A stretch of DNA of 9,822 nt, taken from ZC4RG20 sp964553875 (GTDB taxonomy: Bacteria; Pseudomonadota; Gammaproteobacteria; Steroidobacterales; Rariloculaceae). Each line of letters starts with the position of its first letter. The stretch's first letter is position 1. The stretch lies in NCBI GenBank assembly GCA_964553875.1, contig CAZKNH010000142.1, positions 1 to 9,822 on the forward strand. The letters are read 5' to 3'. The notes below the pieces were generated by a model. It did no database searches. It was not told the DNA's origin and saw only the letters and a list, made by a program, of their open reading frames with translations. Positions 1 through 7,039 of the stretch are shown here, piece by piece. The position numbers and the translations under genes were made by a program.

Positions 1-1251
1 TTCTTCGACTTCTACATCTACGGCACGGCTGCCGTGCTCGTCTTTCCGCAGCTGTTCTTTCCGGCGGGCAACCCGACCACGGCAACCCTGCAGTCCCTCG
101 CGACGTTCGCGCTCGCGTTCTTCGCGCGCCCCGTTGGCTCGGCGCTGTTCGGCCATTTCGGCGATCGCATCGGCCGCAAGGCGACGCTCGTCGCGGCCCT
201 GCTCACGATGGGCATATCGACCGTCACGATCGGCTTGCTGCCGACCTACGCCAGCATCGGAATTGCGGCGCCGGCGCTGCTCGCGCTCTGCCGTCTCGGC
301 CAGGGGCTCGGGCTCGGGGGCGAATGGGGAGGCGCCGTGCTGCTCGCGACCGAGAACGCACCGCGCGGCAAGGAAGCCTGGTACGGCATGTTCCCGCAGC
401 TCGGCGCCCCGCTCGGCTTCGTGCTCTCCACCGGCGTTTTCATGGTGATCGCGGCGGTCTTGAGCGACGCGGACTTCATGGCGTGGGGATGGCGTATTCC
501 GTTCCTCGCGAGCGCCGTGCTCGTTGTCGTGGGCCTCTGGATTCGCTTGCGGATCACGGAGACGCCGGCGTTCCAACGCGCGATCGAGCGGAGCGAGCGC
601 GTGCGCGTGCCGCTTCTCGCCGTCGCGCGCGAGCACCCCGCGACGCTCGTGCTCGCGACCGTCTCGGCCATTACGACGTTCGTCGTCTTCTATCTGATGA
701 CGGTGTTCACGCTGAGCTGGGGCACGAGCGAGCTCGGCTACTCGCGGCAGGAGTTTCTGCTGCTGCAGCTGATCGGGGTGCTGTTCTTCGCGCTGACGAT
801 CCCGCTTTCTGCGATCGGCGCGGACCGGTACGGGCGCCAGCCGATGCTGATCGCGGCAAGCGTTGGGGTCGCCGTGTTCGGCCTCGCGTTTGCGCCGCTC
901 TTCGCTGCGGACAGCGCCGTGCAGACGACCGCGTTCCTCGCGCTCGGCCTCGCGCTCATGGGACTCACGTACGGACCGCTCGGCGCGGCCCTCGCCGAGC
1001 TCTTCCCGACCGCCGTCCGCTACACGGGCGCATCCGTGACGTTCAACCTCGCGGGGATCTTTGGCGGGTCGCTCGCACCGTATATCGCGACGTACCTCGC
1101 GTCCGGCCACGGTATTGCCTATGTCGGCTACTACTTGAGCGCCGCGGCGCTCCTGTCGCTCGCGGCGCAGATCGCCCTCGTTTACCAGGCACGACGCACG
1201 CTGCAGCCGACTCCAGGCGCAGCGCCGCTCGGGAAGGCGGTCCTGGATTGA
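1..1251 (+). CDS. MFS transporter, metabolite:H+ symporter (MHS) type, 5'-truncated
   Basis: This inner-membrane proton symporter probably takes up an organic acid or similar small metabolite. The frame is open from base 1, so the start lies upstream. The first visible residues (FFDFYIYGTAA) match the TM1 signature of the MHS branch, which covers citrate, ketoglutarate, shikimate and aromatic-acid carriers, so only a short N-terminus is missing. The MFS motif A variant GHFGDRIGRK lies at nt 151-180 and RLGQGLGLGGEWGGA at nt 292-336, both typical of MHS carriers. ELFPTAVRYTGAS near nt 999-1037 is the conserved segment of the C-terminal half. The visible 416 residues show about a dozen hydrophobic segments, close to a full-length carrier. 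The substrate cannot be read from sequence. The gene is co-oriented with the xylanase gene 125 bp downstream, but that gap contains a promoter candidate, so they need not be one operon. The family is secure; the role is open. Confidence 0.9.
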   Translation, partial: FFDFYIYGTAAVLVFPQLFFPAGNPTTATLQSLATFALAFFARPVGSALFGHFGDRIGRKATLVAALLTMGISTVTIGLLPTYASIGIAAPALLALCRLGQGLGLGGEWGGAVLLATENAPRGKEAWYGMFPQLGAPLGFVLSTGVFMVIAAVLSDADFMAWGWRIPFLASAVLVVVGLWIRLRITETPAFQRAIERSERVRVPLLAVAREHPATLVLATVSAITTFVVFYLMTVFTLSWGTSELGYSRQEFLLLQLIGVLFFALTIPLSAIGADRYGRQPMLIAASVGVAVFGLAFAPLFAADSAVQTTAFLALGLALMGLTYGPLGAALAELFPTAVRYTGASVTFNLAGIFGGSLAPYIATYLASGHGIAYVGYYLSAAALLSLAAQIALVYQARRTLQPTPGAAPLGKAVLD

Positions 1252-1264
1252 CGGCGAGACAGTC

Positions 1265-1282
1265 TCTCGGGACGTCTCGAGA
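1265..1282. promoter_or_regulatory. 18-nt near-perfect palindrome, candidate operator
   Basis: TCTCGGGACGTCTCGAGA is an inverted repeat with no spacer. Eight of nine base pairs are complementary; the exception is G1270/T1277. It has a central CG and lies 14 bp after the transporter stop codon and just upstream of the candidate -35 box of the xylanase promoter. Even-symmetry palindromes with a central CG are the usual form of LacI/GalR-family operators, which often control glycoside hydrolase genes. No such regulator is encoded in the window, so this is only a positional and symmetry argument. Confidence 0.35.
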
Positions 1283-1285
1283 ATC

Positions 1286-1313
1286 TTGCCGAAAGCTCGC
1301 GGCGATGTATAAA
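1286..1313 (+). promoter_or_regulatory. Candidate sigma70 promoter for the xylanase gene
   Basis: TTGCCG (1286-1291) and TATAAA (1308-1313) are separated by 16 bp. They match the consensus hexamers at 4/6 and 5/6 positions, in a GC-rich background where such an AT-rich hexamer is uncommon. Transcription would begin near 1320, giving a leader of about 57 nt before the chosen ATG. This also argues against the in-frame ATG at 1305, which lies upstream of the predicted start of transcription. Confidence 0.45.
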
Positions 1314-1376
1314 GAGGGGGGATGCCCTCGCGGCAACGATGCCGTTGGAAAAACGAACGATCGCTGCGACCCGACC

Positions 1377-2555
1377 ATGAACGATATCTTCATCGACCGC
1401 ACCGCACCCGACCCGACGCGCCGGCATTTCCTATGGGGTTGCGCGGCAGGCGCCGCCGCGCTCGGGTTGGCCCGCCGTAACGCTTTGGCCCAAGCCGTCG
1501 AGGCGAGCGGCCTCGGCGCTGCGTTCAAAGGCATCTTCCATATCGGCGCCGCCGTCAGCACGTTCACATTGGAGCGCCAGATCGAGCCCGAGCTCGCGCT
1601 GCTCGCACGCGAGTTCACGTCGCTCACGCCCGAGAACTGCATGAAGTGGCAGGAGATCCGCCCGAATAACGCGGAGTGGCGCTTCGGCCCGGCCGACAAG
1701 CTCGTCGAATTCGGCACGGCGAACGGCATGTATCTCGTCGGTCATACGCTCGTGTGGCATTCGCAGGTGCCGAGAAACCTGTTCAGTGACCCGTCGGGCG
1801 CGCCGCTCGACCGCCTGGCGCTTCTTGCGCGCATGGAAGAGCACATCGACACGCTGGTGGGTCGCTACCGCGGCCGCATCGCGGCTTGGGACGTCGTCAA
1901 CGAGGCCATAAACGAGGGCAACGGCTGGCGCCGCAGCCGCTGGCTCGAGATCATCGGCGAGGACTTCATGGAGCATGCGTTTCGCTTCGCGCACGCCGCC
2001 GACCCCGATGCGCGGCTCCTCTATAACGACTACAACATGCACAATCCGCGCAAACGCGCGTTCCTGCTCGGCGTGTTGCGCGACTATCTCGACCGAGGCG
2101 TGCCGATCCACGGCATCGGCCTGCAAGGCCACATCGGCCTCGACTACCCTGACATGGAGGAATGGGAGAAAAGCATCGCGGCATACGCGAGCCTCGGACT
2201 CGAGGTGCACGTCACGGAGCTCGATGTCGACGTGCTGCCGAATCCCAATTCTCCAACCGCCGAAGTCTCGACGCGCGGCGAGTACTCGGAGGCGATCGAC
2301 CCATACCGCGAAGGTTTACCCGAAGCCGTCGAGGAGGCGCTCGCGCAGCGCTATCGCCTGGTGTTCGAGATTCTGCTAGAGCACCGGCCCGCCGTGAAGC
2401 GCGTCACCATGTGGGGCCTGCACGACGGCATCTCATGGAAGAACAACTTCCCGATCCGCGGGCGTACGAACCATCCGTTGCTGTTCGATCGCGACTTGCG
2501 GCCGAAGCGCGCCTACTTCGAGCTGCTCGCACTCGCGGCGACCCTCCGGTCCTGA
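1377..2555 (+). CDS. Endo-1,4-beta-xylanase, GH10, Tat-exported
   Basis: This enzyme hydrolyses internal beta-1,4 bonds of xylan with retention of configuration, and is probably periplasmic or secreted. The 392-residue protein starts with a twin-arginine signal: TRRHFLWG at residues 14-21, a hydrophobic stretch, then an ALAQA cleavage site near residue 40. A single GH10 barrel follows. The acid/base glutamate is E176 in WDVVNEAINE, and the nucleophile is E281 in VHVTELDVD. Other GH10 landmarks are NCMKWQ (87-92), GHTLVWHSQ (122-130), GLQGHIG (248-254) and W346/W354. There is no carbohydrate-binding module. The start at 1377 places the twin arginines 15 residues in. The reading frame is open further upstream, but an earlier start would precede the predicted transcription start. 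No good Shine-Dalgarno sequence precedes 1377, so translation may be modest. Its role beside aromatic-catabolism genes may be release of feruloylated or coumaroylated xylo-oligosaccharides (inference). Confidence 0.93.
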   Translation: MNDIFIDRTAPDPTRRHFLWGCAAGAAALGLARRNALAQAVEASGLGAAFKGIFHIGAAVSTFTLERQIEPELALLAREFTSLTPENCMKWQEIRPNNAEWRFGPADKLVEFGTANGMYLVGHTLVWHSQVPRNLFSDPSGAPLDRLALLARMEEHIDTLVGRYRGRIAAWDVVNEAINEGNGWRRSRWLEIIGEDFMEHAFRFAHAADPDARLLYNDYNMHNPRKRAFLLGVLRDYLDRGVPIHGIGLQGHIGLDYPDMEEWEKSIAAYASLGLEVHVTELDVDVLPNPNSPTAEVSTRGEYSEAIDPYREGLPEAVEEALAQRYRLVFEILLEHRPAVKRVTMWGLHDGISWKNNFPIRGRTNHPLLFDRDLRPKRAYFELLALAATLRS

Positions 2556-2558
2556 CTG

Positions 2559-3449
2559 TCAGCTGACCGGCCCGCGAGCGCGATAGGCGCGCGGCGACAT
2601 CCCGGTCCGCCGCGAGAAGAAGCGGGTGAAGTACGCCGGATCATCGAAACCGAGCGCGTACGCGATCTCGCTCACCGGCTTGCTCGTATAGAGCAGCTGC
2701 CGCTTCGCCTCGATCAGAATGCGGCCGTGCACGAGCTTGATCGGCGACTGCTGCGCGATCGAAAGGCACGCCTTGCGCAGCTGCGACTCCGAGACGTGCA
2801 GCGCCGCAGCGTACTCCGCGACCGTCTTGCTCTCCCCTAGGCTTCGGTCGATCAGCTCGCGAAAACGCGCAACGAGCGCGCGGCGCCTCCGCAAATCCGC
2901 ATCGAAAGTCCGCTCGAAAGCCTGCGACAACCGCAGCACTCGCGCGAGCACGACGGCGAGCCAGCCCTCGAGCGCGAGCGCCCGCCCCGGACCCGCTCGG
3001 TCGAACTCCTGCGCAAACGCGGCGAACTGCTGCGCGAGCTCGCCGACCGCGGATCGAGCGCACGCAAGGGTCATCGGCACTTCGAACAGCCGGCCGATGC
3101 CCGCCTCTCGTCGCGCGAAATCCTGCAGCACGTCGTCGGTGATCGATACGACGTAGCCTTCCGTCCCGGGCTCGAACCCGAAACCATGCACGGTGCCCGC
3201 CGGCACGACGATCAGCACCGGCGCACGATGCCGCGCCAACGTGTCTTCCGCGATCGCGGCCACCTTGCCCTTCGCGACGAAGAGGAGCTGATGCAGGGCG
3301 CCATGCACATGAGGTCCGATTCTCCAGTCGTATCGCGCGCTTCGCGCAGCGATCGTCTCGATGTGAAGGAGACGCTCGTCCCACGCGCTCGGCGGCTCGC
3401 CGTACAGGAAGAACCGCTCGATCCGCTGCTCAGTCGCCGTCGTCGCCAA
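2559..3449 (-). CDS. pobR: AraC/XylS-family regulator, PobR/HpaA-like activator of pobA
   Basis: This is a probable 4-hydroxybenzoate-responsive activator of the divergent pobA. The protein has 296 residues. The N-terminal part is a cupin-like ligand-binding domain (residues about 25-110) containing LHIETIAARS (28-37), PHVHGALHQLLFV (47-59) and VPAGTVHGF (82-90), which is the PobR/HpaA style. The C-terminal part is a double helix-turn-helix AraC domain (about 195-292), with ALHVSESQLRKA (216-227) and IAYALGFDDPAYFTRFF (262-278). The start codon is TTG at 3447-3449. It is the first possible start after an in-frame TGA at 3453-3455 (TCA on the + strand), and is preceded on its strand by a purine-rich AGAGGGGG Shine-Dalgarno element. 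There is no alternative start before the conserved domain. The 3' end is 3 bp from the xylanase stop. PobR regulators of other lineages are IclR-type; the assignment here rests on domain style plus the pobA neighbour. Confidence 0.85.
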   Translation of the reverse strand: MATTATEQRIERFFLYGEPPSAWDERLLHIETIAARSARYDWRIGPHVHGALHQLLFVAKGKVAAIAEDTLARHRAPVLIVVPAGTVHGFGFEPGTEGYVVSITDDVLQDFARREAGIGRLFEVPMTLACARSAVGELAQQFAAFAQEFDRAGPGRALALEGWLAVVLARVLRLSQAFERTFDADLRRRRALVARFRELIDRSLGESKTVAEYAAALHVSESQLRKACLSIAQQSPIKLVHGRILIEAKRQLLYTSKPVSEIAYALGFDDPAYFTRFFSRRTGMSPRAYRARGPVS

Positions 3450-3671
3450 CGCTCACCCCCTCTTGGCCGCTCCCTTTCGCCACCGGCGCCGCGACGCGCT
3501 TCGCGCAGCCCGTGCGATATTTCGGCGAGCGGCCCAGGCCTTCCCCGAATGGTAGCGCGGCATCCGAAAAGTCCAAGTGCCGGCGGGTTCCTCCCATTTT
3601 CTCGGCCGGTCATCCGCTGCAAAGTGGATACGAACGCTTCCGCGCTCGGATCGCCGTCACGGAGGACTGCC
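3450..3671. promoter_or_regulatory. Divergent pobR-pobA control region
   Basis: These 222 bp separate the divergent starts of the regulator and pobA. It must carry both promoters and the activator sites, but I see no convincing paired -35/-10 hexamers for pobA, which is usual for an AraC-dependent promoter, and no clean long repeat. The only clear signal is a GGAGG ribosome-binding site at 3661-3665, six bases before the pobA ATG. On the opposite strand, an AGAGGGGG element precedes the TTG start of the regulator. Confidence 0.6.
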
Positions 3672-4859
3672 ATGAGAACCCAAGTCGCGATCATCGGCGC
3701 CGGCCCATCCGGGCTGCTGCTCGGCCAGCTGATGCACAAGGCCGGCATCGACGCCGTGCTGCTCGAGCGCCGTACCGGCGAACACGTGCTGAGCCGCATC
3801 CGGGCCGGCGTGCTCGAGCAGGTTTCCGTCGACCTGCTCGACGAAGCCGGGGTCGGCGCGCGAATGCACAGGGAGGGTCTCGTCCACGAAGGCTTCGAGA
3901 TCCTCGTGCGGGACCAGCGCCACCGCATCGACCTCCACGGGCTCACCGGCGGCAAATGCGTCACGGTCTACGGCCAAACCGAGCTCACGCGCGACCTGAT
4001 GGAAGCGCGCGCCGCGGCCGGTCTGCTGACCGTCTACGAAGCAGAGGACGTCGCGATCCACGATTTCGACGGCACGAAGCCGTTCGTCACCTATCGTAAG
4101 GACGGCCGCGAGCATCGGATCGACTGCGACTTCATCGCCGGCTGCGACGGCTTCCACGGCGTGTGCCGCGCGAGCGTGCCGCGGAACGCGATCCGCGAGT
4201 ACGAGAAGGTCTATCCGTTCGGTTGGCTGGGCCTGCTGTCGGACACGCCGCCGGTGAGCGACGAGCTGATTTACATCAACAGTCCGCGAGGGTTCGCGCT
4301 GTGCTCGATGCGCAGCCGAACGCGGAGCCGCTACTACCTGCAGGTCCCGCTGACCGACAAGGTCGACGCGTGGTCCGACGAGGCGTTTTGGGAGGAGCTC
4401 GAGCGACGCCTCGACGACGAGGGCCGCGCGCGGCTCGTGACGGGTCCGTCACTCGAGAAAAGCATTGCACCGCTCAGGAGCTTCGTCGCCGAGCCGCTCA
4501 GATTCGGGCGCCTGTTTCTCGCGGGCGACGCCGGTCATATCGTGCCTCCGACCGGAGCGAAGGGACTCAATCTCGCGGCGACGGACGTCGGCCTGTTGTC
4601 GGCCGCGCTGATCGAGCATTACGTCGAGCAGAGCGACGCCGGTCTCGACCATTACTCCGAGCGCACCCTCCGCCGCGTCTGGCGAGCCGAGCGCTTCTCG
4701 TGGTGGTTCACGATGCTGACGCACCGGTTCCCCGATACCGACCCGATCGACGAAAAGCTTCGGGACGCGGAGCTCGACTATCTGCTTCACTCGGAAACGG
4801 GCCGGAAGACGATCGCCGAAAACTACGTCGGGCTGCCGCTCGACTTCGGCGAAGTCTAG
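3672..4859 (+). CDS. pobA: 4-hydroxybenzoate 3-monooxygenase (p-hydroxybenzoate hydroxylase)
   Basis: This cytoplasmic FAD monooxygenase converts 4-hydroxybenzoate to protocatechuate with NAD(P)H and O2, feeding the beta-ketoadipate or another protocatechuate route. Its 395 residues can be numbered without gaps against the Pseudomonas fluorescens enzyme (from memory, 394 residues). FAD-binding GAGPSG is at 9-14, RIRAGVLEQ at 42-50 (R44), the DG motif CDGFHG at 158-163, and GDAGHIVPPTGAKGLNLA at 285-302. The substrate pocket residues Y201, S212, R214, R220, Y222, P293 and Y385 are all present, as are H162 and R166 for pyridine nucleotide binding. The cofactor-selecting loop at 33-40 differs: R34 and H38 replace Gln34 and Tyr38. 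The ATG at 3672 has GGAGG six bases upstream; the longer open frame upstream is in non-coding sequence. It is likely induced through the divergent AraC-type regulator. Confidence 0.97.
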   Translation: MRTQVAIIGAGPSGLLLGQLMHKAGIDAVLLERRTGEHVLSRIRAGVLEQVSVDLLDEAGVGARMHREGLVHEGFEILVRDQRHRIDLHGLTGGKCVTVYGQTELTRDLMEARAAAGLLTVYEAEDVAIHDFDGTKPFVTYRKDGREHRIDCDFIAGCDGFHGVCRASVPRNAIREYEKVYPFGWLGLLSDTPPVSDELIYINSPRGFALCSMRSRTRSRYYLQVPLTDKVDAWSDEAFWEELERRLDDEGRARLVTGPSLEKSIAPLRSFVAEPLRFGRLFLAGDAGHIVPPTGAKGLNLAATDVGLLSAALIEHYVEQSDAGLDHYSERTLRRVWRAERFSWWFTMLTHRFPDTDPIDEKLRDAELDYLLHSETGRKTIAENYVGLPLDFGEV

Positions 4860-4864
4860 CCGTG

Positions 4865-4897
4865 CCGTCGCGCGCCCGGCGATCGAGCGCGCGACGG
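4865..4897. terminator. Bidirectional hairpin between pobA and the convergent hydratase/dehydrogenase gene
   Basis: CCGTCGCGCGC (4865-4875) pairs perfectly with GCGCGCGACGG (4887-4897) across an 11-nt loop. It begins 5 bp after the pobA stop and ends 18 bp before the stop of the convergent gene. There is no T-tract on either side, so it may act as a transcript-end stabiliser or weak terminator rather than a canonical intrinsic one. Confidence 0.6.
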
Positions 4898-4915
4898 ACC
4901 TACGTCGCTAAATCA

Positions 4916-7039
4916 TCACTTGCCGGCCTGACCGCGCCGCTCGCGATCCCATTGGGCGAGCGTTTTGCCCTCCTCGACGAGCCGCACGAGAAGCGGCGAC
5001 GGCTCCCAGTGCATCGGCCCGAACTGCTCCCGGTACTTGCGCATCCCGGCGAGCAGCTTCGGTAGCCCGATCGTGTCCGCATAGAACATCGGACCGCCGC
5101 GATAGCGCGGGAAGCCGTAGCCCGATGTCCAGACTACGTCGATGTCGCTCGCTCTGAGCGCGATGCCCTCGTCGAGGATACGGATGCCTTCGTTGAGCAG
5201 CGGGTAGAGGCAGCGCTCGAGGATCTCCTCGTCGGTGTGCTCGCGCTGCTCGATGCCGAGCTCCTGCGCGCGCTTGCGAAGGATTTCGATCGCCTCGGGA
5301 TCGTCGTACCGCGTACGGTCGCCCGGCTCGTAGCGATAGTAGCCCTTGCCGGTCTTCTGCCCGAGTCGGCCGGCCTCGTAGAGAGCGAAGTCGGCCTGAT
5401 AGTACGTCGGATCCGGCGGATACTTGTCGGCGTTCGCTTTGTGCACGTTGACGCCGACGTCGATACCGGCCATGTCGAAGACCGCGAGGATGCCCATTGC
5501 CATGCCGAAGTTCTCGAGCACGCTGTCGACCTGCCGCGGCGTCGCACCTTCGAGCACGATACGCTCGGCCTCGCGCGCGTAGCCTTCCATCATCCGGTTG
5601 CCGATGAAGCCGTAGCAGACCTTCGCGAGCACGGGCGTCTTGCGCAGCGGCCGCGAGAGCGCCATCACGGTCGCGATCGTCTCCGGCGACGTCTTCGACG
5701 TGCGCACGACCTCGAGGAGCGGCATCACGTTCGCCGGCGAGAAGAAGTGCATGCCGATCACGTCCTCGGGCCGGCGCACGACGGACGCGATCTCTTCGAT
5801 ATCGAGCGTCGACGTGTTCGTCGCGAGGACCGCGCCCGGCTTCGCGACCTCGTCGAGCCGTCTGAACACCTCCTGCTTGAGATCCATGCGCTCGAGCACG
5901 GCCTCGATGATCACGTCGGCATCGCGGAAATCGTTGTAATCGAGCGTGCCGTGAATCAGCGCGAGGCGCTCGGCCTTCTCCTCGGCCGTCATGCGGCCGC
6001 GCTTCACGCGCGACTCGAGGATCGAGTCGATCGTGGCAAGCCCCTTCTCGAGCGCTTCCTCGCTCACCTCGAGCACGGTCACGGGGATGTTCGCGTTCGC
6101 AAAGCATATGGCGATGCCCGAGCCCATCGTCCCGCAGCCGACGATACCGGCGCGCTCGACCGGCCGCGGCTTCGTGTCCGGCGGCAGATCCGGCACCTTG
6201 CGGCTCTCGCGCTCGGCGAAGAACACGTGGATCGACGCCTTCGCCTCGATCGTCGCCTTCGACTTGTTCGCGAGCTCGGTCTCGTACTCGAGGCCCTTGT
6301 CGAGCGGCAGGCGTGCGGACGCACGGATCGCTTCGATCGCGGTAAGCGGTGCTTCCCGGTTCGGATACTGTTGCTTCGCCTTCTCGATCCAGCCGGAAAT
6401 GATCTCGTCCGTCGCGGTCGCAGGATCCACGGTCATTTCGCCGGTGCGCCGCGGCCCCTTCCCGGCCGCGACCAGCTCGCGCGCGAACGCGACGGCGCCG
6501 GCCGCGAGATCGCCCTCGACGACACGGTCGATCACACCGAGCTCGAGCGCCGAGGCGGCGTCGATCGGGCGCGCGTTCAGCACGAGCTCGATCGTTTTCT
6601 CGATGCCGATCAGCCGAGGCATACGTTGCGTGCCGCCGGCGCCGGGAATGATGCCGAGTGTCACCTCGGGCAACCCTACCCGAGTGCCCGGAGCGGCAAT
6701 CCGGTAATGGCACGCGAGCGCGAACTCGAGACCGCCGCCGAGCACGGTGCCATGCATCGCCGCGACCACCGGCACGTCGAGCTGCTCGTAGCTGTTGAAG
6801 AGCCGCCGGTATTCCTCCTCGCGCGGCGGGCCTTCGAACTCGTTGATATCCGCGCCGGACAGGAAGGTCGAGCCGGCGCAGCGTACGACCACGGCTTTGA
6901 CGTCGCTCGACCGGATACGCTCGAGCGCTTTGGCGAGCCCCTCGCGGACGGCCGCGGTGATCGTGTTGACCGGCGGATTATCGATAACGACGACGGCGAT
7001 GCCGTCGTCGAACGTGGTGGAGACGACTTCGTTGCTCAT
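4916..7039 (-). CDS. Bifunctional enoyl-CoA hydratase / 3-hydroxyacyl-CoA dehydrogenase (FadB/FadJ type)
   Basis: This enzyme hydrates a 2-enoyl-CoA and oxidises the 3-hydroxyacyl-CoA to the 3-ketoacyl-CoA with NAD+. Of its 707 residues, about 1-190 form the crotonase domain, with oxyanion-hole segment FLSGADIN (59-66), GGGLEFA (101-107) holding catalytic E105, and LPEVTLGIIPGAGGTQR (123-139) holding E125. The NAD-binding domain starts near 297 (GIVGCGTMGSG, 298-308). The dehydrogenase residues are S410 in NTST, H431 in HFFSPANV, E443 and N481 in IGNRM; the C-terminal dehydrogenase domain runs from about 475 to 680. All catalytic residues are present, so both activities are expected. The ATG at 7039 overlaps the marR stop (ATGA) and has an AAGGA ribosome-binding site inside the marR end. 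No thiolase gene (fadA) follows, unlike fatty-acid fadBA operons. The neighbouring MarR gene, amidohydrolase and pobA suggest an aromatic side-chain substrate such as p-coumaroyl-CoA (inference). A general fatty-acid enzyme is the alternative. Confidence 0.92.
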   Translation of the reverse strand: MSNEVVSTTFDDGIAVVVIDNPPVNTITAAVREGLAKALERIRSSDVKAVVVRCAGSTFLSGADINEFEGPPREEEYRRLFNSYEQLDVPVVAAMHGTVLGGGLEFALACHYRIAAPGTRVGLPEVTLGIIPGAGGTQRMPRLIGIEKTIELVLNARPIDAASALELGVIDRVVEGDLAAGAVAFARELVAAGKGPRRTGEMTVDPATATDEIISGWIEKAKQQYPNREAPLTAIEAIRASARLPLDKGLEYETELANKSKATIEAKASIHVFFAERESRKVPDLPPDTKPRPVERAGIVGCGTMGSGIAICFANANIPVTVLEVSEEALEKGLATIDSILESRVKRGRMTAEEKAERLALIHGTLDYNDFRDADVIIEAVLERMDLKQEVFRRLDEVAKPGAVLATNTSTLDIEEIASVVRRPEDVIGMHFFSPANVMPLLEVVRTSKTSPETIATVMALSRPLRKTPVLAKVCYGFIGNRMMEGYAREAERIVLEGATPRQVDSVLENFGMAMGILAVFDMAGIDVGVNVHKANADKYPPDPTYYQADFALYEAGRLGQKTGKGYYRYEPGDRTRYDDPEAIEILRKRAQELGIEQREHTDEEILERCLYPLLNEGIRILDEGIALRASDIDVVWTSGYGFPRYRGGPMFYADTIGLPKLLAGMRKYREQFGPMHWEPSPLLVRLVEEGKTLAQWDRERRGQAGK

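Noticed and set aside
324..1376. Long in-frame extension upstream of the xylanase ATG
   Set aside because: It overlaps the transporter gene in another frame and is Arg-rich; the Tat signal and promoter place the real start at 1377.
1322..1480. Short frame starting ATG at 1322 behind a GAGGGGGG stretch, a possible leader peptide
   Set aside because: The predicted transcription start is at about the same place, the spacing from the purine run is short, the peptide is Arg-rich, and it runs out of frame into the xylanase gene.
1431..2210. 259-codon minus-strand frame opposite the xylanase gene
   Set aside because: Antisense shadow of a gene whose own frame holds both GH10 catalytic glutamates.
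3186..3671. Open frame continuing upstream of the pobA ATG
   Set aside because: It crosses the divergent regulator gene antisense; gap-free agreement with the known PobA N-terminus and a GGAGG site fix the start at 3672.
4908..6713. 601-codon minus-strand frame overlapping the same gene
   Set aside because: Out-of-frame shadow with very high Arg/Ala/Gly content and no recognisable motif.
4916..7039. Reading the fused enzyme as the fatty-acid FadJ/FadB of the cell
   Set aside because: It is not excluded, but the lack of a thiolase gene, the MarR coupling and the aromatic neighbours make a dedicated aromatic role more likely, so no fad symbol was given.
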